Assembly: GCA_046723645.1 (NCBI GenBank)
Contig: JBKOUY010000060.1
Location: 1 to 19,904, forward strand
Direction: 5' to 3'
DNA length: 19,904 nucleotides
From: DASQUK01 sp046723645
GTDB taxonomy: Bacteria; Actinomycetota; Acidimicrobiia; Acidimicrobiales; VFJN01
The position numbers and the translations under genes were made by a program. The notes below the pieces were generated by a model, which made no database searches, was not told the origin of the DNA, and saw nothing but the letters and a program-made list of their open reading frames with translations. This document shows, piece by piece, positions 14,129 through 19,904 of the stretch (the first letter of the stretch is position 1; each line of letters opens with the position of its first letter).

Positions 14129-14806
14129 GTGTGCGGCCGATTCACGTCCTCGTCACCGCCCGACGTGGTCGCCGCCTACTTCGACGCCGCGATCCGGGAC
14201 ACGCTGGCAGAACCGTCGTGGAACGTGGCGCCCACCGACGCCGTCCACGCCGTGCTCGAGGCCGAGAACGAGCGGAGCCTCGACGTCCTGCGCTGGGGCC
14301 TGGTGCCCTGGTGGTCGAAGGACGCCCGGCGGGCCGCGCGGATGATCAACGCCCGGGCGGAGACCCTTGCGTCCAAGCCGGCATTCCGCGAGGCGTTCGA
14401 GAAGCGCCGCTGCATCGTCCCCGCCGATGGCTTCTACGAGTGGCGCGTCCTTGAGGACGGCAAGTCCAAGCAGCCCCACTTCATCGGCCGCGCCGACGGC
14501 GATCCCATGGCGTTCGCCGGGCTCGGGGCGATCTGGCGCACTCCCGACGGCGGGCGGCTGCGGACCTGCTCCATCGTCACGACCCGGGCCAACGACACCG
14601 TCGCCCCGCTGCACGACCGGATGCCGGTCATCCTGCCGCCGTCGGCCTGGGATGCGTGGCTCGATCCCGCCAACTGGGACACGGTGACGCTCGCCCGCCT
14701 GCTGGTGCCGGCGCCGGCCGAGCTGCTGATCGCCTATCCGGTGTCGGACCTCGTGAACAGCGTGCGCAACAACGGGCCCGAGCTGGTCGCCGAGGCGACC
14801 GGCTGA
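14129..14806 (+). CDS. yedK: SRAP-family (YedK/HMCES-like) abasic-site DNA-protein crosslink protein, 225 aa
   Basis: GTG 14129 gives MCGRF, placing the catalytic Cys at position 2, where it forms a thiazolidine crosslink to abasic sites in single-stranded DNA after Met removal. Other family residues are present at the expected places: N74 in MINARAET, E104 in DGFYEW and H162 in PLHDRMP. Length matches the family (about 220-230). It protects abasic sites during replication. The name SOS-response-associated peptidase reflects gene context in other bacteria, and here the gene has a perfect SOS box 34 bases upstream. A TATCGT -10 box (14115-14120) ends 8 bases before the GTG, and there is no ribosome binding site, so the message is probably leaderless. 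In-frame sequence upstream runs through the operator and is not coding. Confidence 0.95.
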   Translation: MCGRFTSSSPPDVVAAYFDAAIRDTLAEPSWNVAPTDAVHAVLEAENERSLDVLRWGLVPWWSKDARRAARMINARAETLASKPAFREAFEKRRCIVPADGFYEWRVLEDGKSKQPHFIGRADGDPMAFAGLGAIWRTPDGGRLRTCSIVTTRANDTVAPLHDRMPVILPPSAWDAWLDPANWDTVTLARLLVPAPAELLIAYPVSDLVNSVRNNGPELVAEATG

Positions 14807-15093
14807 CCCCGGGCAGCGGCCCCGTAGGCCCGGCGCGCACCGACCCCCGCAGGGGGGAACCTTGCGCGGGGGCCGGTGGCTCCCCGGCCTCCTACCCGTG
14901 TCACCCCGCGGCGATACACCCGGCGAGCACGCGCTGCCGCCCCCCAGCCGACGGCCGGGGGGCGGCGCGCTCCAGCCCCTGGACGGGCAGGCCAAAGGGC
15001 TGTCGCCCCGGACTGATACCCGAACGGTCACCGGACGAGACCTGTCAGAGATGGGGCGCCGACGAGCCCGGGGCCTGGTCAGCGCCAGGGTGA
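14807..15093. other. Gap between convergent genes, no gene seen
   Basis: 287 very GC-rich bases between the SRAP gene and a small minus-strand gene. The only structure recognised is the strong hairpin at 14931-14970. Open frames exist but read as Pro/Arg/Gly-rich sequence without protein character. Confidence 0.5.
14931..14970. terminator. Strong GC hairpin between convergent genes
   Basis: GCCGCCCCCC (14936-14945) pairs perfectly with GGGGGGCGGC (14957-14966) over an 11-base loop, and outer GCGC bases extend the stem. It lacks a T-run, which is common for terminators in GC-rich actinobacteria. Placed between two genes that face each other, it may stop transcription from both sides. Confidence 0.5.
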
Positions 15094-15303
15094 CTACGAA
15101 CGCCCGTCGGCGTTCTGGCCCTCCGCGTCGCGACGCTGACGAAGCTGCTCGATGATGAACGAGCTGTGTCGGTCGAGCGCCTCGTCGAACTCGTCGGGCG
15201 TGATGATGCCCTTCTCCACCAGCAGGTCCCGCAGGGCCAGCACGGCGGCGGTGGACGCGACGATCCCGCCCTCGGCCGGGTCGAGCGGCTGGTCCGCCGT
15301 CAC
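15094..15303 (-). CDS. Small SHOCT-like helical protein, 69 aa
   Basis: The second half reads AVLALRDLLVEKGIITPDEF followed by DEALDRHSSFIIEQLRQRRD. A short helix, the turn ending in GIITPDEFDEAL and a second helix resemble the SHOCT-type or nitrile-hydratase-accessory-like helical hairpins common in small bacterial proteins. No catalytic residues are visible. GTG 15303 (MTADQPLDPAEGG) is preferred because sequence upstream of it in the same frame is Arg/Ser-rich filler; there is no clear ribosome binding site. It runs in the same direction as the 80-residue gene upstream of it, with 88 bases between them, and may be co-transcribed. Role unknown; possibly an oligomerisation or docking helix. 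Confidence 0.6.
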   Translation of the reverse strand: MTADQPLDPAEGGIVASTAAVLALRDLLVEKGIITPDEFDEALDRHSSFIIEQLRQRRDAEGQNADGRS

Positions 15304-15391
15304 GCCGGATAGCTTGCCACCCCTACCCCAGGTCACGGCGGCGTGAGCTGGGCGGCTTCTCGTGCTGGCCACTGTGCGGCCCTCCACGGGG

Positions 15392-15634
15392 TCATGCGTC
15401 GCGGACCCACGCTTCGTCGTCGCCGGCAGGCTCCGCCACGAGGTGAACCTCGAGTAGTTCGAGGCCGAGGGCGTGTATTCGGGCGATCATGCCCTGGAGC
15501 CCCGCCTGATCGGGCACGCCGCTACGCACCGTTGTCACGCCATGACGGGAGGTGACGTCACACCCCGCGAACGCAGCGGCCAATGTGTGACTGGCGTTGC
15601 CCTTGAACGAAAGTTCGTAAACCAGCTCAGACAT
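15392..15634 (-). CDS. Conserved-looking small protein divergent from the LuxR regulator, 80 aa
   Basis: ATG 15634 follows AAGGGCAGGAC, a usable ribosome binding site. The protein reads as a compact beta-alpha-beta-like domain: MSELVYELSFKGNASHTLAA, AGCDVTSRHGVTTVRSGVPD, then QAGLQGMIARIHALGLELLE and an acidic tail. From memory, small proteins of this pattern (a strand ending in a YEL motif, then QAALHGLL-type helices and GLELxEV) often sit beside MalT-like LuxR regulators in actinobacteria. I cannot name a function. It is divergent from the regulator gene across a 225-base gap that holds a composite GGGTGA/TCACCC element, so it is a likely regulatory target. The frame continues far upstream antisense to the regulator; that part is not coding. 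Confidence 0.7.
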   Translation of the reverse strand: MSELVYELSFKGNASHTLAAAFAGCDVTSRHGVTTVRSGVPDQAGLQGMIARIHALGLELLEVHLVAEPAGDDEAWVRDA

Positions 15635-15686
15635 GTCCTGCCCTTGGATGGTCGACGGGGGACGACATGCACCGTGGCCGAGCCCC

Positions 15687-15717
15687 CGGTGACCGGTCAC
15701 CCCCCAGTGGTGGGTGA
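15687..15717 (+). promoter_or_regulatory. Composite operator-like element, copy 1
   Basis: Three half-sites in 31 bases: cGGTGA (15687-15692), TCACCC (15697-15702) and GGGTGA (15712-15717). The first two form the perfect 14-bp palindrome GGTGACCGGTCACC (15688-15701). The outer half-sites have the same 25-base start-to-start distance as in the two copies downstream of the regulator gene, but the middle one is shifted by 3 bases. It lies in the gap between the 80-residue gene and the MalT-like regulator. Confidence 0.65.
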
Positions 15718-15746
15718 AACTTCCCGAACCGGCCGCCCGCCGGATT

Positions 15747-15760
15747 GGGTGTTGCCACCC
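15747..15760. repeat. Short inverted repeat related to the operator half-site
   Basis: GGGTG (15747-15751) and CACCC (15756-15760) form an inverted pair across TTGC. It shares the GGGTG/CACCC core with the composite element 30 bases upstream and may be an additional weak binding site. Confidence 0.35.
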
Positions 15761-15805
15761 GGACGTCGTCCACTCCCACCCGGCATCGCCGTGGTGCCCG
15801 GTGGC

Positions 15806-15811
15806 TACGCT
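15806..15811 (+). promoter_or_regulatory. Probable -10 box of the LuxR regulator gene
   Basis: TACGCT (TANNNT form) lies 48 bases before ATG 15860, leaving a leader of about 40 bases that contains the ribosome binding site GGGAG (15850-15854). The composite operator lies about 90 bases upstream of this box, a suitable position for an activator site. Confidence 0.35.
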
Positions 15812-15859
15812 GCCACGGCAGGAGGACAGCAGCCAGGTCGGGCCGAAGGCGGGAGCTCG

Positions 15860-18460
15860 ATGAGCGTTGAAGAGATGGTGGTGGCTCGGGCGAAGTTCGG
15901 GGTACCGCGCGTCCCCAACGCCACGGTGCGCCGCGACGACCTGGTCGACCGGCTCGACGCCGCAGACTGTCCGGTCACGCTCGTCGTCGCTGCGCCGGGG
16001 TCCGGCAAGACGGCGCTGCTCGCCCAGTGGGTGGGAACGGCCGACCGCTCGATCAGCTGGATGTCGTGCGACGCGACCGACGCCCAACCGCTCTGCTTCT
16101 GGCGGAGCGTCATCACGAGCGTCGCCCAGACGTGCCACGACCTCGGCATTGCGGCTGCCGAGCTCGTCGAGGAACCCAGCACCGAACGGCTCGCAATCGG
16201 GTTGGCGAACGAGCTCACCGCGTTGGACCAACCGTGCGTGATCGTCATCGACGACTTCCACCTGGCCCGCCCGGAACCGGCGGTCATGGCTGCGTTCATT
16301 GCCGCGCTGCCACCATCGACGCGCCTCGTGCTCGCGACGCGTTCGGACCCGCCGTTCCCCCTCGGACGACTGCGGGTGCAGGGCAAGCTGCTGGAGCTTC
16401 GCCAAGCCGAGCTCGCACTCACCACCGACGAGGCGCACCGGCTGCTGACCGACCTGGGGGTCGTTCTCCGGAACGACGAGCTACGCCAACTCGTCGCGCT
16501 CACCGAGGGCTGGCCCGCCGGTGTTCACCTCGCTGGCCTGTGGGCGCGGGCACACGCCGATCCGAGCGGGCTCCTGCGCACGATGGGGGCGACGGACCGC
16601 AGCCTCGTCGACTTCCTGATGACCGAGGTGATCGAACTTCAGCCTCCGGACATCGTCGACTTCCTCATGGTCAGCGCCGAGCTCGAGTGGTTCGATGCCG
16701 AGCTCTGCGACGACGTCTGCTCGCGCAACGACAGCGCCGAGATGTTGGCGAGGGTGCGGGCCGCCAACCTGTTCCTGATCGAGCCGAACCGGGAGGGCGC
16801 GAGGTACCGATATCACCATCTGTTCGGTCAGTTCCTCCGCGCCCACCTGCGCGCCGTCGCGCCCGAACGCCTCCCGGCGATCCATCGCGCCGCGGCCGCC
16901 GCCAGCCTGTCGCGTCGCGATCCCATGAGCGCGGTGGGGCACAGCCTCCGGGCACGCGACCCGGGTGCGGCCATGGCGCAGCTCCAGGGCCACGTGACGA
17001 GCGCCTGGTCGATCGAGAATCCTGCGCTCGCCGGTGCCACGACCCGCGCGTGGCTCGACGAACACGATTACTCCGATGCCGAGCGGACGCCCGAGGGTGT
17101 CCTCGTGTGCGCAGTCGTGTTCGGCCTGCTCGGCGATCACGAAGAGGCGGCATCGTGGCTTCGGTGGGTGGAGGCCCGCGAAACCGACCTCGAGGCCCAG
17201 GATCGGTTCCTGCTGCACGGGGCGTGGGCCCACCACCTCGTCCAGGTCGGCGCCCCCGGCGCGGCGCTGGAGCGAGCTGGCCGGGCTCGCGCCGTGGCCG
17301 ACCAACACGCCATCGACAGCGTGTGGGCGGAGGCTCTGACCCTGGTGGAAGCGCAGGCGCAGCTGTTGCTCGGTGACCTCGTGACGGCCGAGGCAACGCT
17401 CGAGCCGGACCGCGGGCGCCCCGATCTTTCGCCCGTGATCCGGCGGGTCAGGCGGCCGGGATGCGCCTCGCTCATCGCTCTGCAGCGGGGCGAGCTGGAC
17501 GCTGCCGAGGGGTTGGCCAACGCGGCGATTGCGGCCGCCGACGAGCTCGGCTTGGACGACGGCAACTTCGGGCGTGCCGAGCCCGAGTTCGCCCTCGCCC
17601 AGTTGGCGCTCGAGCGCAACCGGCTCGACGACGCCGACTGCCGCCTCGAACAGGTCATGCGGATCGTCGAGGAGGGACGGCGCCCGCCGATCGAGCTGCT
17701 TGCCCACCTGCGGCGCGCCCAGGTCGCCTCGGCCCGCGGGGAGTACCAGGCCTCGGTGGAGGCGATTGAACGGGCCCGAGCCGCGATCCCCCACGCCACA
17801 CCCCCCGTCGCCGCCTGGATCGACCGTACCGAGCTGCGCTTGGCCGTCGAGCGGCGTGACCGAGCCACCGCCGAGCTGATCCAGCCGCGCCTCCCGTCGT
17901 CGCCGGAGACGGCGCTGCTCACCGCCCGGCTGCGTCTCGCCGACGACCCCGCGGGGGCGCTCAGCGTGCTCGAAACGGTCGCCGACGGCACCTCGACCCG
18001 GCGCCTGAGCGTCGAGCACCAGCTCCTCACGGCAATCGCCCTGGCTCGCTCGAATCCCCCGCAGGCGCACGCGGCCCTCGACACCGCCCTCAGGCTGGCC
18101 GAGCCCGTCGGCCTCCACCGCACTGTCCTGGCCGAGGGCCCGGTTCTGTGGAACCTCCTCGAGGCCCACCCGGCCCACGGACGGATCGCCGACTACATCG
18201 CCCGCATCCTCGGGAACACGCATCGCGTGAGGCATCCGCCCGTAGCCCCGAGCCAACCAGGCCTTGTCGACCCGCTCAGCGAGCGCGAGCTCACCGTCCT
18301 CCGCCTCCTCACCAGCCGCCTCACCTGCAGCGAGATCGCCCGCGAGCTGTACCTGTCCGTGAACACGGTGCGTTCCCACGTCAAGGCCATCTACCGCAAG
18401 CTCGGCGTCAATGCACGGGTCGACGCCGTCAAGCGGGGTCACGCTCTGGGCATCGCCTGA
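15860..18460 (+). CDS. MalT-like LuxR-family ATP-dependent transcriptional regulator (STAND type), 866 aa
   Basis: An N-terminal stretch (FGVPRVPNATVRRDDLVDRL) is typical of MalT-type regulators. It is followed by a STAND ATPase with Walker A APGSGKT (45-51) and Walker B VIVIDDFH (127-134). After the winged-helix-like region (YRYHHLFGQFLRAHLR) comes a long TPR-like helical sensor region (about 330-770). The C-terminus is a LuxR/GerE helix-turn-helix (804-866), with the signature LSERELTVLRLLTSRLTCSE and LSVNTVRSHVKAIYRKLGV. Family members bind ATP plus an inducer, oligomerise and activate target promoters. ATG 15860 has GGGAG upstream; ATG 15875 is an alternative. It is divergent from the 80-residue gene. 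GGGTGA-type composite sites flank it on both sides, which makes self-binding likely. Confidence 0.93.
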   Translation: MSVEEMVVARAKFGVPRVPNATVRRDDLVDRLDAADCPVTLVVAAPGSGKTALLAQWVGTADRSISWMSCDATDAQPLCFWRSVITSVAQTCHDLGIAAAELVEEPSTERLAIGLANELTALDQPCVIVIDDFHLARPEPAVMAAFIAALPPSTRLVLATRSDPPFPLGRLRVQGKLLELRQAELALTTDEAHRLLTDLGVVLRNDELRQLVALTEGWPAGVHLAGLWARAHADPSGLLRTMGATDRSLVDFLMTEVIELQPPDIVDFLMVSAELEWFDAELCDDVCSRNDSAEMLARVRAANLFLIEPNREGARYRYHHLFGQFLRAHLRAVAPERLPAIHRAAAAASLSRRDPMSAVGHSLRARDPGAAMAQLQGHVTSAWSIENPALAGATTRAWLDEHDYSDAERTPEGVLVCAVVFGLLGDHEEAASWLRWVEARETDLEAQDRFLLHGAWAHHLVQVGAPGAALERAGRARAVADQHAIDSVWAEALTLVEAQAQLLLGDLVTAEATLEPDRGRPDLSPVIRRVRRPGCASLIALQRGELDAAEGLANAAIAAADELGLDDGNFGRAEPEFALAQLALERNRLDDADCRLEQVMRIVEEGRRPPIELLAHLRRAQVASARGEYQASVEAIERARAAIPHATPPVAAWIDRTELRLAVERRDRATAELIQPRLPSSPETALLTARLRLADDPAGALSVLETVADGTSTRRLSVEHQLLTAIALARSNPPQAHAALDTALRLAEPVGLHRTVLAEGPVLWNLLEAHPAHGRIADYIARILGNTHRVRHPPVAPSQPGLVDPLSERELTVLRLLTSRLTCSEIARELYLSVNTVRSHVKAIYRKLGVNARVDAVKRGHALGIA

Positions 18461-18627
18461 GGGCCGCACGCCGCAACCCGCTCACGCCGTTGCCTCGCGC
18501 GGTCCCGAGCGCCGAGCGGCGATGTAGCACCGGGCTGTGGCGCTCGTCCGGCACAGGGGGGAGAGCCTGTCCGCCATCTCCCGGGACGCTCGCCACAGCT
18601 CGGCATGGGCCAGGCGACCACCCACCC

Positions 18628-18658
18628 GGGTGACCGGACATCACCCGTCATTGGGTGA
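18628..18658 (+). promoter_or_regulatory. Composite operator-like element, copy 2
   Basis: GGGTGA (18628-18633), 7 bases, TCACCC (18641-18646), 6 bases, GGGTGA (18653-18658). The inner pair forms an inverted repeat with a 6-base spacer. A CACCC directly abuts the left end (18623-18627), making CACCCGGGTG there a 10-bp palindrome. The element is the same size as copy 1 and shares its left flank GGTGACCGG. Confidence 0.7.
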
Positions 18659-18749
18659 ACGGTGCCCGCCAACCGGCGCAGGCCCTGCGGTGGGCCGGCC
18701 CTCATCGCCAAACGAGCTGAACCATGGGGCCGCCGTTGGACATCGCGGA

Positions 18750-18780
18750 TCACCCGACGGTGGGTGAGGTGTGGTCACCC
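18750..18780 (-). promoter_or_regulatory. Composite operator-like element, copy 3 (mirror orientation)
   Basis: TCACCC (18750-18755), 6 bases, GGGTGA (18762-18767), 7 bases, TCACCC (18775-18780). Its reverse complement has the same half-site order and the same 7/6 spacing as copy 2, and shares 4 of the 7 bases in the longer spacer. It ends 14 bases before the SHOCT-gene ATG at 18795, so a protein bound here would contact or block the core promoter. Confidence 0.7.
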
Positions 18781-18794
18781 GAGGCCGGCCTCCA

Positions 18795-19013
18795 ATGCTC
18801 GATGTGTTCTTGTCGATGCTGGGGAGACGGATCGCCAAACGACAGCCGTCGGTGAGCGGGCGACACGCGGCGTGTCGGAGCGCCGTCGACGACGTTGCCG
18901 TCGCGAGCCGCCGCACCCCGTCCGTCGACCTCGCCAAGCTGGACGAGCTGCACGACCGAGGCCTTCTGAGCGACGAGGAGTACGTGCGCCAGCGGATGCG
19001 AGCGCTCGCCTGA
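18795..19013 (+). CDS. SHOCT-domain protein, 72 aa
   Basis: The C-terminal 28 residues (LAKLDELHDRGLLSDEEYVR and following) are a clear SHOCT helical hairpin: a Leu-rich helix, the GLLSDEE turn, then a second helix. SHOCT domains usually cap other proteins and mediate oligomerisation. The first 40 residues (MLDVFLSMLGRRIAKRQPSV onward) are basic and not recognised. ATG 18795 is the default; GTG 18771 would place the start inside the composite operator, and a later start would leave little besides the SHOCT part. The nearest upstream gene is the MalT-like regulator, and operator-like copy 3 lies directly before it, so it is a candidate member of that regulon. A strong hairpin terminator follows. 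Confidence 0.7.
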   Translation: MLDVFLSMLGRRIAKRQPSVSGRHAACRSAVDDVAVASRRTPSVDLAKLDELHDRGLLSDEEYVRQRMRALA

Positions 19014-19053
19014 GCCCGACGGGTGGGCACGACACCCCGGCGGTTGCAGGGCT

Positions 19054-19088
19054 GAGGTGGCGCCGGTCCCCCGGCCCGGCGCCACCTC
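19054..19088 (+). terminator. Terminator hairpin with 13-bp perfect stem
   Basis: GAGGTGGCGCCGG (19054-19066) pairs with CCGGCGCCACCTC (19076-19088) over a 9-base loop. It lies 40 bases after the SHOCT gene stop. No T-run follows, as is usual in GC-rich actinobacteria, but stem length and position make termination likely. Confidence 0.65.
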
Positions 19089-19204
19089 GCCACCTGCGTC
19101 AGAAAAGGGTCGCTGCACTCGTGGGTCGAATGCCTTGCTAGCTTGGCGCGGCCTCGTCGACGTCGTCCGTCGACATCGTCGTCGCGGCTCGTTAGGTGGG
19201 CACC

Positions 19205-19609
19205 GTGCTGCAGCGGATCGACATGGTGGCGATGTACGTCCGCGACTGGCCGTCCGCGCTCGCCTGGTATCGCGACAAGCTCGGCTTCGTCGCCGCCTAC
19301 GTCGAGGACGAGCATCGTTTCGCCGTGCTGGCCCTTTCGGGGGGAGGGCCGGTCCTCCACCTCGTCGGCGACGCCAGCCGCGAGCCCGGTCACCTGAACC
19401 GGTGTGTCCCCAACATCGCAGTCGACAACTTCGACGCCACGCTCGCCGACCTGGCGGCGCAGGGCGTGGCGATCGTCGACGTCGTCGACGACCCCGACGA
19501 CGGATACCGCCTGGCGCGGCTCGCGGACCTCGAGGGCAACGAGCTGAACCTCTACACGACCGTCCCCCGCGGCACGCCTCCGCCGCCTCCGCCGCCTCCG
19601 CCGCCGTGA
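19205..19609 (+). CDS. VOC (glyoxalase/bleomycin-resistance) family protein with a ten-proline tail, 134 aa
   Basis: The opening MLQRIDMVAMYVRDWPSALA, the WYRDKLGF motif and the closing DLEGNELNLY are typical of one vicinal-oxygen-chelate module, with the final Glu as likely metal ligand. Family members are lyases, isomerases, dioxygenases or drug-binding proteins, so the substrate is unknown. GTG 19205 is chosen because AGGTGGG precedes it; GTG 19196 would add three residues. A -10-like TAGCTT lies at 19139-19144. The protein ends in ten consecutive prolines directly before the stop (19577-19606), encoded by a CCT/CCG repeat. Such a run stalls ribosomes without EF-P and is unusual for this family. 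Confidence 0.85.
   Translation: MLQRIDMVAMYVRDWPSALAWYRDKLGFVAAYVEDEHRFAVLALSGGGPVLHLVGDASREPGHLNRCVPNIAVDNFDATLADLAAQGVAIVDVVDDPDDGYRLARLADLEGNELNLYTTVPRGTPPPPPPPPPP
19577..19606 (+). repeat. Proline-codon microsatellite
   Basis: Thirty bases made of the 9-base unit CCTCCGCCG three times plus one CCG, encoding ten prolines at the end of the VOC protein. The short tandem unit is prone to slippage, which would change the number of prolines in steps of three without shifting frame. Confidence 0.8.
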
Positions 19610-19656
19610 CGCCGCTGGTACGTCCAGGTTCACCTCGGCCCCTGGCCGGCCGTGCG

Positions 19657-19662
19657 TAGCCT
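19657..19662 (+). promoter_or_regulatory. Probable -10 box of the PPOX-fold gene
   Basis: TAGCCT (TANNNT form) ends 6 bases before ATG 19669, so transcription would start on or next to the A of the start codon. No ribosome binding site is present, which fits a leaderless message. Confidence 0.5.
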
Positions 19663-19668
19663 GCGAGA

Positions 19669-19904
19669 ATGAGCGTTTCCGAGCAGGACCTCGACTTCCT
19701 CGCCACCAACCACTCGGCGGCGATGATCACCGTCGGACGCGACGGCACCCCGAAGGTGGCGCGCGTCGGCGTGGGGCTCGTGGACGGCAAGGTCTGGAGC
19801 AGCGGCACCGCCGACCGCGTGCGCACGCGGCGGCTGCGGCGTGACCCCCGCTGCACGTTGTACGTCCACGACAACCGCTTCGCGTGGCTGGCGCTCGAGT
19901 CCTC
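19669..19904 (+). CDS. PPOX-fold (pyridoxamine 5'-phosphate oxidase-like, possibly F420-dependent) protein, 5' part
   Basis: The frame runs from ATG 19669 off the window end, giving 78 complete codons. It begins MSVSEQDLDFLATNHSAAMI and continues with TVGRDGTPKVARVGVGLVDG, KVWSSGTADRVRTRRLRRDP and RCTLYVHDNRFAWLALES. The pattern of a short helix, a strand ending in GxPxVxxVG, a strand with KVW, then an RTRRLRRDPR phosphate-contacting stretch and CTLYV matches the split-barrel PPOX proteins of actinobacteria that bind F420 or FMN. Which cofactor is used cannot be decided from this half. It lies 59 bases after the VOC gene but has its own -10-like TAGCCT and probably a leaderless start. Confidence 0.85.
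   Translation, partial: MSVSEQDLDFLATNHSAAMITVGRDGTPKVARVGVGLVDGKVWSSGTADRVRTRRLRRDPRCTLYVHDNRFAWLALES

Larger units (their letters stand above)
18461..18794. other. Intergenic region carrying two mirror-image operator-like elements
   Basis: 334 bases between the regulator and the SHOCT gene. The first 165 bases show nothing recognisable. The second half carries composite elements at 18628-18658 and 18750-18780. The frames that stay open here do not look protein-like. Confidence 0.55.

Noticed and set aside
15473..15859. In-frame extension of the LuxR regulator upstream of ATG 15860
   Set aside because: It runs antisense through the 80-residue gene and across the operator-bearing gap, and the sequence is Gly/Pro/Arg filler.
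16481..18469. Long antisense frame opposite the LuxR regulator
   Set aside because: Shadow frame without motifs; the sense frame has Walker A, Walker B and the HTH.
18641..19633. Minus-strand frame with a long arginine run near 19580-19600
   Set aside because: The arginine run is only the antisense reading of the proline microsatellite of the VOC gene.
1..19904. Search for CRISPR arrays, rRNA genes, insertion sequences with terminal inverted repeats, and phage genes
   Set aside because: No regularly spaced repeats, rRNA landmarks, transposase or integrase motifs, or structural phage genes were seen.

Overview
The window reads as high-GC chromosomal DNA of an actinobacterium, with no rRNA, tRNA, CRISPR array or intact transposase seen. 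Signs are the GAAC-N4-GTTC LexA-type operator in front of an SRAP gene, TANNNT -10 boxes placed just before start codons, a PPOX-type enzyme, a MalT-like LuxR regulator and an F420-era style of small single-gene units. An uncultured Acidimicrobiia or Thermoleophilia relative is my guess; the sequence alone does not settle it.

Region 1 (1-1520) is eroded. It holds scraps of reading frame, a 26-residue membrane peptide gene (567-647, minus), a short AT-rich divergent promoter region, a winged-helix regulator gene that has lost its recognition helix by deletion (777-999), and a Cys/His-containing ORF whose start overlaps the pseudogene stop. Region 2 (1525-4783) has a lipoprotein and an MFS transporter facing away from each other, a 475-base gap with short direct repeats, a small membrane-anchored coiled protein and an ABM-family monooxygenase.

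Region 3 (4899-8031) codes for a secreted sialidase-like beta-propeller followed by an overlapping pair, a DsbB/BdbC-like quinone-linked oxidase and a membrane-anchored CPHC thioredoxin. Together they form an oxidative folding module on the cell surface. Region 4 (8086-12205, minus) has a MetE-like methyltransferase domain protein followed by a 1004-residue fusion of an RnfD/NqrB-like membrane domain with a seven-repeat FG-GAP propeller and an ASPIC/UnbV tail. A cNMP-domain histidine kinase is divergent from them (12321-13742).

Region 5 (13789-15634) has a small unknown gene and an SRAP abasic-site protein sharing a perfect 20-bp palindrome that matches the Gram-positive SOS box, then two small minus-strand genes. 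Region 6 (15860-19904) has an 866-residue MalT-like LuxR regulator, a SHOCT protein, a VOC protein with a ten-proline tail, and a PPOX-fold protein cut by the window end.

The most interesting signal is a 31-bp composite element built from three alternating GGGTGA/TCACCC half-sites. It occurs once in the gap upstream of the LuxR regulator and twice, in mirror orientation, in the gap downstream of it in front of the SHOCT gene. I infer that these are the regulator's own operators and that the flanking small genes form its regulon.
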